From Atrichornis clamosus (taxonomy: Eukaryota; Chordata; Aves; Passeriformes; Menuridae), in contig WBMZ01011546.1 in assembly GCA_013400975.1 (NCBI GenBank), forward strand, positions 40,203 through 104,202: DNA of 64,000 nucleotides, written 5' to 3'. Shown piece after piece: positions 37,423 to 48,680 of the stretch. The notes under the pieces are model-generated. The model did no database searches, was not told the origin of the DNA, and was given only the letters and a program-made list of their open reading frames with translations. A program made the position numbers and the translations under genes. Numbering within the stretch: the stretch's first letter is position 1; each line of letters begins with the position of its first letter.

Positions 37423-37995
37423 TGTCATGGTTTAACCCCAGCCAGCAGCCAAGCCCCTCCAGCGGGATCGGGGAGAGAATGGGAAGGGTAAAAGACGGAA
37501 AACTCATGTGTTGAGATAAAGACAATTTAATTGGGAAAGCAAAAGCCATGCACACAAGCAAAGAAAAACCAGGAATTAATTCACTGCTTCCCATGGGCAG
37601 GCAGATGTTCAGCCATCTCTAGAAGAGCAGGGCCCATCACATGTAACAGTGACTTGGGAAGACAAATATCACTCCAAGTATCCTCCCCCCTCTTCCTCCT
37701 TCTCCCCCCCTCTTTATATACTGAGCATGATGCCATATGTCCTGGAATATCCCTCTGGTCAGTTGGGATCACCTGTCCTGGCTGTGCCTCCTCCCAGCCT
37801 CCCATGCACCCCCAACTTGCTTACCAGCGTGGCAGTAGGAAAAGCAGAAGAGGCCTGGACCCTGTGTATGCCCTGCTCAGCAGTCACAAAAACATCTCTA
37901 TATTATCAACCCTGTATTCAGCACAAATCCAAAACACAGCCCCCATACCAGCCACTGTGAAGGAAATTAACTCTACCCCAGCCAAAACCAGAACA
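37423..37995 (-). mobile_element. Solo LTR of an avian endogenous retrovirus
   Basis: A 573-bp element starts TGTCATGG and ends CAGAACA. It is therefore bounded by the TG...CA of retroviral LTRs and flanked on both sides by the 5-bp direct repeat CTCCT (37418-37422 and 37996-38000). Regulatory signals fit the minus strand as sense: TATATAAA at 37713-37720 (complement) and an ATTAAA poly-A signal at 37526-37531 (complement), in the right order for U3-R-U5. The sequence resembles an LTR family abundant in bird genomes. A 5-bp duplication fits ERVL-type or some other ERV classes, so I do not assign a class. No internal viral genes are present; solo LTRs arise by recombination between the two LTRs. 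The 191-codon plus-strand frame over 37531-38106 is antisense LTR reading and not a gene. Confidence 0.93.
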
Positions 37996-38000
37996 CTCCT
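37996..38000. repeat. Right target-site duplication CTCCT of the LTR
   Basis: This is the exact copy of 37418-37422. Extending the comparison to six bases fails, so the duplication is five bases long. Confidence 0.85.
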
Positions 38001-38321
38001 GCATCAGACCCCATTGCTCTCAGGATCAGAAAGTCTCAGAGCCCAGGATGTATCATTTAGCAACGACCATGAAGAATTAGGTAGCAGTGAATTTGTAGCA
38101 ATATAGATAAATATCAGATCATTTACGTGTGCACCATTATTAATTCCAAGAACCAGCAATGAGCTATAATGCAAATCATGTGTTGCATGAGCCTATTGGA
38201 GCTGACATCATCCCTTAGAAGTGATGATGCACGTAAGCTGTTGTCAATTATTTCTATCTACATTGCACCTAAACATAGTCCAAAAGGGTGTTTGACTATC
38301 ACAGTCAAGGCACGGAGCATA
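38001..38321. other. Unique AT-rich sequence between LTR and CR1
   Basis: No gene is seen. It carries several homeodomain-like and octamer-like cores (TTATTAATTCC near 38137, ATGCAAATCA near 38169) and a TGACATCATC CRE-like motif near 38202. It could be regulatory, but only motif appearance supports this. Confidence 0.35.
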
Positions 38322-39231
38322 ATTCAACAGAGACGTTGATGAGACTTTGATACAGTTTTCCACAGAATTCTCCTGGAGAAACTGGCTGCTTATGGCCTGG
38401 ATGAGGGTACCAGATAGGATCTAAACAAGCTGGATTAATGGGTTGAGGCCAGTTGTAGGAGGTTCAACAGGGCAAATGCTGGGTGCTGCACCTGGGTCAC
38501 AACAACCCCATGCAGTGCTACAGGCTGGGGGCAGAGTAACTGGAAAACTGCCCAGTGGAAAAGGACCTGGAGCTGGCTGAACATGAGCCAACGTGTGCCT
38601 TGGTGGTCAAGAAGGCCAATGACATCCTGGCCTGTATCAGCAGTAGTGTGACCAGTGGGACCAGGGCAGTGATTGTCCCCCTGTACTCGGCACTGGTGAG
38701 GCCACACGTCAAATCTTGTGTCAGTTCTGGGCCCCTCACTACAAGAAGGACATTGAGGTGTTGGAGCGAGTCCAGAGAAGGGCTACAGAGCTGGTGAAGG
38801 GTCTGGAGCACAACGGTGGTGTGAAGCAGGTCAGGGAGCTGGGAGTGTTTAGCCTGGAGAAAAAGAGGCTGAAGGTGGACCTTATCAATCTCTACAACTG
38901 CCTGAAAGGAGGTTGTAGCCAGGTAGGGGTTGGTCTCTTCTCTCAGGTAACAAATGATAGGATGAGAGGAAATGGCCTCAAGATGCACCAGGGGAGGTTT
39001 GAATTGGAAATCAGGAAAAATTTCTTTAGTTAAAGGGTTGTCAAGCATTGGTACAGGCTGCCCATAGAAGTGGTTGAGTCATCATCCCTGGAGATATTTA
39101 AAAGATGTGTAGATATGGCACCTGGAGACATGGTGTAGTGGTGGACTTGACAGTGCTGAGTTAAGGATTGGACTTGATGATCCTAAAGGTATTTTCCAAG
39201 CTAAATGATTCTAGAGTTCCATGATTCTGTG
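38322..39231 (+). mobile_element. CR1 LINE, 3' half of ORF2 plus 3' UTR, internally deleted
   Basis: This is the largest CR1 copy in the window. It opens in the reverse-transcriptase region (a frame reading roughly FDTVFHRILLEKLAAYGLDEG). It then jumps, at about 38404-38412, to the segment equivalent to the DRLD-W part further downstream, so roughly 250-300 bp of RT sequence normally present is missing. After this come [24 protein letters not shown], then a 1-base loss near 38721 that shifts to the frame carrying [38 protein letters not shown] and [17 protein letters not shown] stop at 39031 falls just after KNFFS. The 3' UTR follows, with GGTTGTCAAGCATTGGTACA, TTGGACTTGATGATCCTAAAGG and the terminal CATGATTCTGTG. 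CR1 makes no target duplication and none is seen. The copy is dead. Confidence 0.95.
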
Positions 39232-42200
39232 GCAGAGTGATGGCAGCTATGACCTGAAGTCATGGCAGTTGGGCTGGCACCAGCATGGGCATTTGGAGTT
39301 TTCTTCCCTGGTATGGACCAAAGAGAACTGGAACCATGTGATTTCCTTAGTACTGGGGACTTCTGTGTCCTTGGAGAGGGGTGAGACATTCTTCAAACAT
39401 TTTAATAAAAGAAAATGATGATAAGCCATTCTCCAGGCAAGAGTTGTAAATACCACTGTGTATATTGGCTTTTAAAATAGAGACATTAGCCAGAATATCT
39501 CAGACTGCGTAATTTAGTGTCTTTTATCATTTCATCTTCTAGTTACAGTACCAAAAGAAGTGATGTCTGGAAGATAAATTCAATGTGCAGAAGAAAATCC
39601 CTCACTTAAAATATATTTAATAGTTGAATGGTGTAATAGAAAGGCCAGTTTTATTGTTTTTCCAAAAATGGACTTAAAAACTCAGTATCTCCTGCAAAAT
39701 GGCTGCGTTTTTGGAAACCAGCTAATCTTTTATGAGTTACAGATCTTTCCCTTCTTCAACGTCATGGGTAGAAAAGTTATTGTAGTCTGAGAATCCCAGT
39801 GTATTTTTCATGACACATTGGTGTACAGCAATGGGTTAAGCAGTGGGTTGTTAAACATAGACTACAGTAATACCTATTTCCCAGTAGAATGGAGGATGCA
39901 GACTTTACAAGTTTCTAAGGTGAAATTATAACAATGACTTTGACTGGTCTTGAAGCTCTTGTACTGAAGCAGATGTTCATACTTTACCTCCATGTGTGAT
40001 ATAGCTATTGAACAAAATTAAATGGCAAAACAGATGCAGTCGATATGTGATGTATGCAATTTGATGATCTTATGGCAGCAAGGAGGAAATCAGACTTCAC
40101 AACTCTTAGAGGTCTGCATGTTGCTTGTGGAAGGTTAAGGGCAACAGGTGAAAAAGATTCAGAGGTTATATTGAAAACAGGGTAGTTGGAATGAAAGAAA
40201 CATACAGGCCCTGCCATGCAGCCTATAGGTACCTGTAAATATCAAAATGGAAACATGTTTTTCACATGGCATGTAGGCAACAGACTGTCACAGAAGACAA
40301 GGACTGTGGCAGCTCTGCATTTGTATTTCACCTAAAGAAAACACAGAATTAAGCCAGCAGAAAGTGCATGGCAAATTAACCCTCTCTTAGAGACAGGAAA
40401 AATCATCCCAGTGCCTGACCATCTCAGGCGTGTCTGTGTGTTCTGGAGGACAGCCAGACATGCAGAGGCACAGTGAGTGAAAATAAGGCCAACCAGCATG
40501 GCCCAAGAGGCACCCGGGGCACCCTGCTCTTGGTAAGACTTGCAAGGGAGATTGCTGAGGCACTGAAAAATTCTTTCCCTTATGAAATACACTTGCTGAG
40601 GTGCGAACGATAAATCATCCAGGGAGAAATTTGTCCTTCTGATCTGCCATGCAAATCACACTGAAGTGGCAGGAGTCCAGTGTTTGCTTGGCTGCAGAGC
40701 ATGAAGGGGACTCAGTCCTCCATGCCTTCCAACACAGCGGGCCAGACCCCATTTCCTCCCACCATCCCATCTGGTTAGGTTCCAGCGCTGCAGGCAGCAG
40801 GTGCCTTTGCTACCAGAAGCCAGACTCCCTGTATGCAGTAGGATTATGTATGTCCTGTTTTTTCCTGAGCTGTCATCTGCCCTTGCTTTTGACCCGTCCT
40901 AGCGGGCACCCTACATGCCGCAGCAGACTGACCTGTGCATCAGCTTATTGGTGTAAGGTACCAGAACCACACAGGAGAAGTTTGCAATCCACAGGAAGAT
41001 GTCCCTTATCCAAGCAGTGTAAGTCGTCTGAGGTGCTTCAGTCTCTGTAACACACCTAGAGGTGTCCTGAAGAGTGTGTGTGTGTCTGTGTGTCCATGTG
41101 TCTGTGTGAGTCTGTGCAGGGTAGCTGAGTGAAAAGAACAAATTTTTATGCTGCGTGCTCCTGTCTGAGACACACAGATGTCATAGAAGAAATCATGCAG
41201 AAGTTAGCCCAGAGACAAAAAAGTATTCCCCACAGGAAGGTGTAACCAGAATCCATACAGCATCACCCGGTCTATGTCTCACCTCCACAGGGGACAGCAG
41301 CACTGCTATTTCCCCAGCTCTGCTGGAAACACCTTTCCTCCCTGCTCCTGGAAGGGCATTAGCACTTCATCCCGGTGACACACAGCCATCCTGTGCCTGA
41401 TGGACCCTCCCAGGCTTGTCTGGCTATGTGTAGTTTCTGACACGGGAGCCTCCAGCTTGTGTCAGCAGTGCTTGTCCAGTCCCTGAGAGCAAGACCTGAC
41501 ACTCAGTACTATTGAATGTCATTTGCTTTCTATTACTCTGGCTTTCAAGGCCATCCAGTTTTACTGCATGGTCAAGCACTGCACTCTGATCAGGGTCCTC
41601 ATTCCAGCCAACTGGAATACATTTCTCGGAGACTACTGCAAGTGTTTGATTAACAGCATGCGTCAGGATATGGCATCAGTTCCCAGTGTGTCTCCCAAAT
41701 CCCGCAGCATCACAGACCAATCAACTCACATTGTGCTTCTGGAGCATGGGTTTACCATCAGTCAGTTTCTGCCCAAAAATGGCTCTCCTGCAGCAGCATC
41801 CACGTGGAGCTGGTAAATAGGCAGCAGAGACAGCTGGTCAAGAGCTCATCCTATGTCCAGTTGAGATGAAATGGACATTGTAGGCTTTAGGGGGGGTTTT
41901 CACCAAGTATTTTCCAAAATAATGTTGATGGATTACTGTCGAAGCATCTCCCCCCTCCATCTGTACCCACGTGTGCTGTACATGGAGGTTGGGGTCCTTG
42001 CCTATAGCACCATTTCAGGGTCCACATGTGGAAATGCCAGTGTTTTGATCAGCCATCCTCAGCACAGGTGTAAAAATCCTGATTTAAGTCTAATTATGGC
42101 TAAGTAATTATTCCTGAGTCATGATGGCAGGCAGTCCCAATTAACCCTAAATAGACTGTAAGTAGCAAGGGGAGAAACCCTTCTGTAGGAGGAGGCTAAG

Positions 42201-43189
42201 CTAGAAGGGGCCAAGGAGAGTCCAGACACAAGCAAAATAAATAGAAATCTCTTCAAGCAGAGGATTAGGCTGTGTTATTGCCTCTCAGTTTCCAATTTCA
42301 GAGTTCTTGAAGAAGGCAGGCAGAAGGTTGGGCTTTCTCTGCTCTGCTGCAGATGGGGAATGGCCTTGCAGTAGCCCCTGACAAATTAAAAAAAAAAAAA
42401 AATTAACTTTATCAGGGTTATTTTCCAAAAGGTGGCTGTTGTGTTGTTACCAGCACCCATATTCTGGTAGGCATGACCACATCTTTTCATGTCTGGCATG
42501 TTTTATGTTCTCAACAGAAACCCATCGGACAGCAGCTACCTAAAGGAAATCCTGCCTGATTCCTCCCTGGTTTATTCCTGGTGCAGCCTTATGGCTAGTG
42601 TCTCATGACTTTGGGTTTTCTCCCCATCCACAGACCTGGGCTTCTGGGCAGCTGCATTTTCAAGAGCTAAACATAAAGGTGTTCAAGAAGATTTCAGACT
42701 CATTAATAATGTTTTACAGTGTTATCTCAAAAAAAAAAATTACCACTTTCCTCAAACATTACAACTAACTTTCTGATTTTAATATACATTTGTCCCATGG
42801 GGTTTTCACCCATTAAGATAGATTAAGTGACTATTCTAATGTACAATAGCAGATTTTGCCCTGTGGTTTAGTGGCTGGCTGTGGTTGACTGATACCCAGC
42901 CCTCTGAATCCCTGCTGAGTATCTAAGCTCTATGAGCTGCAGTGAATGCATTTAATCTACATAAAAAGAACACAAATTGCATGTTAGCCTTTTTGAGCCC
43001 AGTAATCAGTTTTACAGTTTACTTGGTATGCTTTTCCGCAGTCCTAGTGGCTCCAAGGAGGTTCCAAGGATTCTTCCTCTTTTTTTTTCCCTGCCCATCT
43101 CACGTAGAAGAAAAGTGTTTGCATTTTGATTGTGCTCATTCCCTGACCCCTGTAATTTAACCATTGTTCATATTTAGTGCTGACTGGAG
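39232..43189. other. Unique non-coding sequence, no gene seen
   Basis: No exon or RNA gene is supported. A degenerate TG-rich repeat lies at about 41070-41120 and an A15 run at 42388-42402. A weak antisense CR1-like phrase near 41505-41570 is too short to call. A 133-codon plus-strand frame (40649-41050) matches nothing recognised. Confidence 0.5.
41072..41117. repeat. Degenerate TG/TCTG microsatellite
   Basis: GTGTGTGTGTCTGTGTGTCC-like sequence continues to about 41117 with TC and CA interruptions. It is a simple repeat and unlikely to be functional. Confidence 0.75.
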
Positions 43190-43384
43190 TCCTGCGGGGC
43201 AGCTGATAACAATAATTTGTAATAAAGCATATGCAGGCTCTATTTTTTATCCTTGTTTTCCCTAATAATGCGAAATTAAATTTATTAATTAAAACAGATG
43301 AAGTAAAATAGGATTCCAGGGCTGCCAAAATACACGGATTATCCCAGCCTCGCATTTAGGATGATTATAATATTTGGCACGTAC
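43190..43384. other. AT-rich block beside the CpG island, possible regulatory element
   Basis: Dense in AT-rich homeodomain-type cores (TTTATTAATTAAAAC near 43278, GTAATAAAGC near 43220, CATATGCA near 43229). It passes without a break into the CpG island that follows. Such AT-rich/CpG-rich pairs are common at conserved developmental regulatory loci, but I cannot measure conservation. Confidence 0.25.
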
Positions 43385-43735
43385 AGAGCGCTTCAAAGCG
43401 GCATCGCAGTTAATCCTTACCCCACCGCCCCTCTGAAGTGTGCTGTTATTCCTCAATTTGCGGATGGCGATGCCCGAGCTAAGAGGTTGACTCCGGAATG
43501 AGCCAACGCCTGCCTGCGCGGGCACAAGCGGCTTGCTGCGGCACAGCCCCCCTCTCCTCCCCCCGGAGTGTGATTTTGGATGATCCGGAGATTACCGGGG
43601 AAGCCTGAAGGTCCCCGGAGCTTTTGCAGGGCGGGGGATTTGGAGGCGATGTTCTGAAATGGACTTGGGGCCGGGGGGGCGGGGGTGTTCAGTCGGCACT
43701 GAGCACATCCTGACAGGCCTGACAGCAGCATCGTG
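43385..43735. promoter_or_regulatory. Isolated CpG island with G-quadruplex-type run
   Basis: I count about 23 CpGs in some 350 bases at roughly 58% GC, giving an observed/expected ratio near 0.75. That meets usual CpG-island criteria and stands out sharply from the surrounding CpG-poor DNA. Inside are GCGCGGGC near 43516, several CCGG sites and the run GGGG-CC-G7-C-G5 at 43667-43685, which can form a G-quadruplex. No TATA box, clear first exon or conserved frame is seen. It could be an orphan CpG island, the promoter of a non-coding RNA or an enhancer. Open minus-strand frames across it (78-92 codons) are likely due to the GC-rich composition. Confidence 0.6.
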
Positions 43736-44376
43736 TGTAGACCACGAGGTGCAAATTGAGTTGCTCGTTTGCCAGCTGCATCATGCAGATGAGGAGCTCA
43801 TCCCAAAATTACTATAATCCCAAACACATACATGCTCTTCAGGCCTCAGATAAAAAAAAAAGCAAAACTAAACTAACAGCTGGGGAAAAATGTACAAAAT
43901 AGCCTTTAGATCAAATAGTTCTCTGGCAAAATGTACTCTCAGCTAAATATTTTCTGGGGTAGAGTTGATACCAATGTTGGCATATGAGAAAATATTGTAA
44001 TCTTCCATCTCCACCCAATTTCAGCTCAGGTAATTCTGATTTTTTTTTTTGCTGTTTTCATGCACAAATATCCTTTGCATGCTAGTGAAACCAAAAAGGA
44101 AATTAAACACACCAAAACATGATGTCTTGGCAGCTTTGCAGTTTATTTTGGAGGAGTGCTGGATTTCATGGGGCACTGTAGGATGCAGCTCTCCCTGCTA
44201 GGACTCAAGACTGCTCCCTTTCCCTGCACTTTCAAATTCCTGAATGGCAAAATCCTGGTTCCTGACCAGCTCTGGTAAAGACAATGGGAGTGTTCAAAAG
44301 CTGGGATTGAGATTGGCCATGGCAACTTTTCTTGTTATGATTTTTGGGCTATAAAAGTCCTCTGCTGCTCTTCAGG
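43736..44376. other. Unique non-coding sequence
   Basis: AT-rich, with short A and T homopolymers (near 43852 and 44041). No gene is seen. Confidence 0.5.
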
Positions 44377-44563
44377 AGTGGTGAGGCACCGGCACAGATT
44401 GCCCAGAGAAGCTGTGGATGTCCCACCCCTGAAAGCGTTCAAGGCCAGGTTGGATGGGGCTCTGAGCAACCTGGTCTAGTGGAAGGTGTCCCTGTCTGTG
44501 GCAGGGGGTTTGAAATGAGATAATCTTTAAGGTCCAACCCAAACCATTGATTCTATGACTCTG
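44377..44563 (+). mobile_element. CR1 LINE 3'-end fragment
   Basis: A short 3'-UTR copy: GTGGTGAGGCACCGGCACAG, then TTGCCCAGAGAAGCTGTGGA, TTCAAGGCCAGGTTGGATGG, GCAACCTGGTCTAGTGGAAG, AGGTCCAACCCAAACCATTG and the terminal ATTCTATGACTCTG. This is the layout of one of the common avian CR1 subfamilies and differs from the copies at 14.7 and 39 kb. It is well preserved, suggesting a moderate age. It explains the small open frames here. Confidence 0.93.
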
Positions 44564-47500
44564 CAGTGAGCAGAGTGGTGTGGAAGCATCACACCCCACA
44601 CAAACTACTGATTCTGCCTAAAAGGCTTGGTTTTACCCTTTTGAGGGAGAATAAAGGGTAACCCTGAAACTGTGGCACTCTGTTGAGTCTGCTGAGAAAA
44701 TCTGGGGCAGGCAGACCGTGCTGCCCTGCCACTCAAAGGGCTGGGAAGGAGGCACGGTCTGATCTCAAATGGAGTCAGAAGTTGATGATGGGGGACAGGG
44801 CTCTGCCAGGGAGTTCAGCCTGGGTATTCCTCGCGCACCACAGGCTACCCAGCAGGGTGGAGGAAAATGGGGTGTCCTTGCTGAAGGGACAGTCATAAAT
44901 CAGCCCATGACACGAGCTAATGAGGATCATGACGAGGGGTGAGAAGATGAAGGTGGCTGATAGCAGACAAAGCTTATGCGGCTGGGAACACCTCGTATGG
45001 TGGGACACTGGCTCATAACCTCTGTTGGCTGTAACGGAGGAGGTTAAAATTATAATCTCCTTTCTCTTCCAAAAATGTCTGCCTTCAGCAGACAGTAAAT
45101 CCTGGCCGCTTGAGAGTGTGAACTTTGCAGAAAGCTGTGAGGACTTCAGAAACAGATTACATCTTTTTTACCCTACAGGAAATCTTCAGAACATCTGGAG
45201 GACAGCTATAAAATTTTCTTATTTTATGTTTTAATTACATTTTGCGATTATTAGGCAAAGCATTCCCTGCCTTAAAGAGAGAAAACTTTGTTCTCAAAAT
45301 ATACAGAAAACTAAAAGATCTATCAAGAGCTGTTTTGGTTGGTTGTCACTTGTAACTCAGTATATTATAAATAATGGAAGAAGGAACATTAAAACATGAG
45401 TTCCAACAATTTTCACCAAGAGTCCAACAAAGAAACAGACTATAGGTGTTGACAAGAATTGTTTAGCGGAGAATGATATTGCATAATGCAGAGCCTGTGA
45501 ACATCAGCTTTACATAAACTTCTTCCATATGAGACGTTAATCAGGATGGAGAACTGAAGGATCTGAAAACAATCAACATTTCTCCTTTCAAACCCCTGAT
45601 GTTCAGTGTGAAGAGCTCATGGTACCCTGTGTGGTGGGAATGCAGGAGAATGTGGGGTAGCCATGGGCTGATCAGAGGTGGGCACATTTTCTGAGGTGTG
45701 TTGGGCCCCACATTGCCCAGGCTGAGCACTGGCTCAGTGGAGAGGTGTGGGAGCCAGTAAAATGAAATTCTGAACTGGGTAAACCAGACCTAAATGAACC
45801 TGGGATGGGGGTATCAGTGTTAAATGAATAAAAGGAGGAGTAGAAAGTGCCTGGGAGGTTTAAAAGAATAAATGCAAGGGGGAGGCCAGAAGCAAAGGAG
45901 ACAGAGTTACACACACATCTTAGATAAACAGACGGTTTGCTACAGTTCCTATAAATCGATGATAAATAAAAACACTCACTAAGTTAATGTAATGGCTATA
46001 TGCAAAATATGAGTGCATCTTCAAATATACTGATATGAATATATTTCACATGCATATGACTACATATGAAAAAAATATAAGCATATCTTTTGAACTAGAA
46101 TTTGGAAGGAAGGATTATTTTTCAGAAATGTAAACAACTGTATTTGACAGTTTCCAAGCAAGATTTCAATTTTACATTTTCAAATAATGTTTTCATTGTA
46201 AGAAATGCAAAATGCATTTGGAAAAAAAAAAGGCTAGTTGCCCTATTTACCTTTCTATAAGGATCTTGTGGTGAAATACAGTTTGATTGCAAAATATATG
46301 CTGTTCCCAAGGGAACTGCTGCTTGAAGGGACTTACTAGCTGTGATTAGACCGATGAGACAATCATTTGCTCTCAGCTTAAGCTAGTATAAAGCCAGAAA
46401 AAGTCAATTGGCTTGAAGAACCTGTGTTACAGTCACCTGGTTCTCTTCCTTGGGTGAAAAGGACCAAACCAAGGTTATTATGACCAGAGTATTGCTCTAG
46501 CTCAGAGCAGCACACCAGCTGAACACACGGGTTGGTACTGCCTTGCGATGTGCTTGTGCCATGCCCATTTAAACCAGCAGTGACTTCATTTGTTCATGTT
46601 GGGGGCAAAACTCAACTTGAACTATGGGGCACATCACGTTCTGAATTAGAATGTCTCTCTTCTTTCGGTCATAAACTGATCAAGGTGACACTGCCCTGGG
46701 AAGGCTCAGGGGGCCATGCCCAGATCCACTGCGCCTGCTGTCAGTCTGACATCTCCATCACCTCTGCCCCACCAGGGAAGGCCACTGGGCTGTGTGTACC
46801 CCTGCTGCTCACAGCATCTGGCACAGGGGTGCTCCAGAGACTGAGTGAGACCTCTCTTCCTCACTTTCTCCACAGCCCTGCCCATCTGGGCTGGGCCCTG
46901 CTCTGCTTTCAGCCCTGTTACAGTGAGTCAGAGATCTTCAGCATGCACAACTTGGGAATGCACCTTTAAGTGCAATACTTCAAATTATCTGTACATTTTT
47001 CATGTTTGTTTTTTTCTGGGTTTTTTATTTGGTTGGGGTTTTTTTTGCGGGGGTAGGGGATTATCCCCCTAAATGGTTTTGGGATATATTTCTGGAGTTT
47101 TAAATTTTTTTTTCAGTAAAATTAATCTTAAAGATTAATGCAAAGTCAAGCAATCTTCTTTTACTTAAACAAAGTCACTCACATATACTTTCACTCAACA
47201 CCTCTCGGGGAGCTAATATTTATACATTGAATTCTGCAATAATAGTTTAACTCCAGTGTGCCCGCTGCCCACCACAAATGCCAGTGCTACACTTGCTCTT
47301 TCAAGTAACATGGTATATTTGGGACTTTAAGAAAGTGAAGCTAGAACAATCCCAAACTGAAGTGTTTATTCCCACAAATAACTACACAGAGCCGTGTGGG
47401 AGTGTCTGGAAGGCTGCAACTCTGCACTGCAGAATGAGGCTTGGGATCAGAAATAGAAGAGAAAATCTCTTGGTTGCCTGTCCAGCTTCCCTCTCCCACT

Positions 47501-48429
47501 CTCAGGACTGCCACCACATAATCCCAAGCCATGGTCTTTTTCATCTTGCGTGGCCACAGACAAGTGCCTTGGCCCCTCTGGTCTTGGCAACTGTGCTACA
47601 TAGCAGTTACTTCACCCTGCCAAAAACAAGTCTGAACTGTTTTCCTTTCCCTGACCTTTGGCCAACACTTGCTGTCCTTCTATAAATAATTCCCCACCTT
47701 TGTTTAAACTCTTAAACTAAAGGTATTTATTGCTTGTCGTCATATTCCCCAGGATTTTCCTCTCTGCTAAATATTATGGCGATCTGTAGCCACTCTTCAT
47801 GTCTTACCCTCCCATGTATCCGTCCTTCCCTCTGTCCCTCCTGACCTGACCCCACGGACAAGTAACACACTTTCAGCCAAAGAACAGGGAAAAGGAACTT
47901 GTGTCTGGAGGGATGGAGAAAGAAGGAAACGGTGGAGGTGCAGTGTGCAGGATTGTTGTGCACAGCTTACAGAGCCAACCAGATCACCACCATTTTCACT
48001 TGAAGAGTAGTGCCTGATCCCATGGAACCCTGCTCCAAATAAGGCTATTATACACAAGCTGCAGGACAGTCAAATTTCATTATCCCTTCTGCAAAACATA
48101 TGGAGGAAACAAAATGTTGGAGGATACTCCAGTGACAGCTAATGACATTACTGAAATTACTATAAATATCATCTTTAATCTAATCAAAAACAGTATATCG
48201 AAAACATTAAAGCTGCAGATGCTTACTGTGCCAGGGGGGAACCAAATGAAGCTTTACAGATGTGTCATACTGTGAAGTTGTATTTGCATAATAGAAAATG
48301 AATGCTGGTTGTATCTCAGATTTCTGCTGCTTTTTAAGCCGGGGGGATCTGGACGTTACATTTAGTGAAGATCTTTTTAGGTAGTCAAAGGTTTGGGCAG
48401 ACAAACAAAACACAAATTATCTGCAGGCC
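44564..48429. other. Unique non-coding sequence, no gene seen
   Basis: There is no recognised exon, RNA gene or interspersed repeat. GC-richer pieces (46680-46900) lie in AT-rich DNA. A T/G-rich low-complexity stretch occurs at about 47003-47062. The longest frames (145 codons at 46532-46969 and 135 codons at 47278-47685) resemble no known family and carry no flanking splice-site pairs that I trust. Confidence 0.5.
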
Positions 48430-48680
48430 TGACAAAAAAATTCCTAACAAATGGTCACTTTATCCCCTGCTAATTATTACCTGGGCTACTCTGTCATGTA
48501 CTTAATTAGCATCATTTCTCTTGAAAGCACATTTCACTGAACCAGTGCCGACTGCAGGGTAAGAACCAACAAAGTAACATCAATCAGTTAATTAACTAGC
48601 TAACACATTTCCTTCTATCTTAATTCCTGCTTCTGATTTTCATTTAGCTGCTTTTAGGATCTGAATTTTCAGGAGGTTTG
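48430..48680. other. Candidate conserved non-coding element
   Basis: Single-copy AT-rich block with closely spaced homeodomain-type cores: GCTAATTATT near 48469, CTTAATTAGC near 48501, and GTTAATTAACTAGC near 48587. No repeat match and no frame. This clustering is typical of developmental enhancers but is also possible by chance in AT-rich DNA. Confidence 0.27.

Noticed and set aside
37531..38106. 191-codon plus-strand open frame
   Set aside because: It starts at TTG, not ATG, and mostly reads the antisense strand of the solo LTR.
38518..39048. 176-codon minus-strand open frame
   Set aside because: It is the antisense shadow of CR1 ORF2 sequence, not a host gene.
41505..41570. Possible antisense ancient CR1 phrase (TTGAATGTCATTTGC…)
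   Set aside because: Only a few dozen bases loosely resemble an old CR1 3' region and no ORF2 pattern supports it.
42388..42402. A15 run as the tail of a retrocopy
   Set aside because: Upstream sequence shows no processed-gene or SINE similarity and no flanking duplication.
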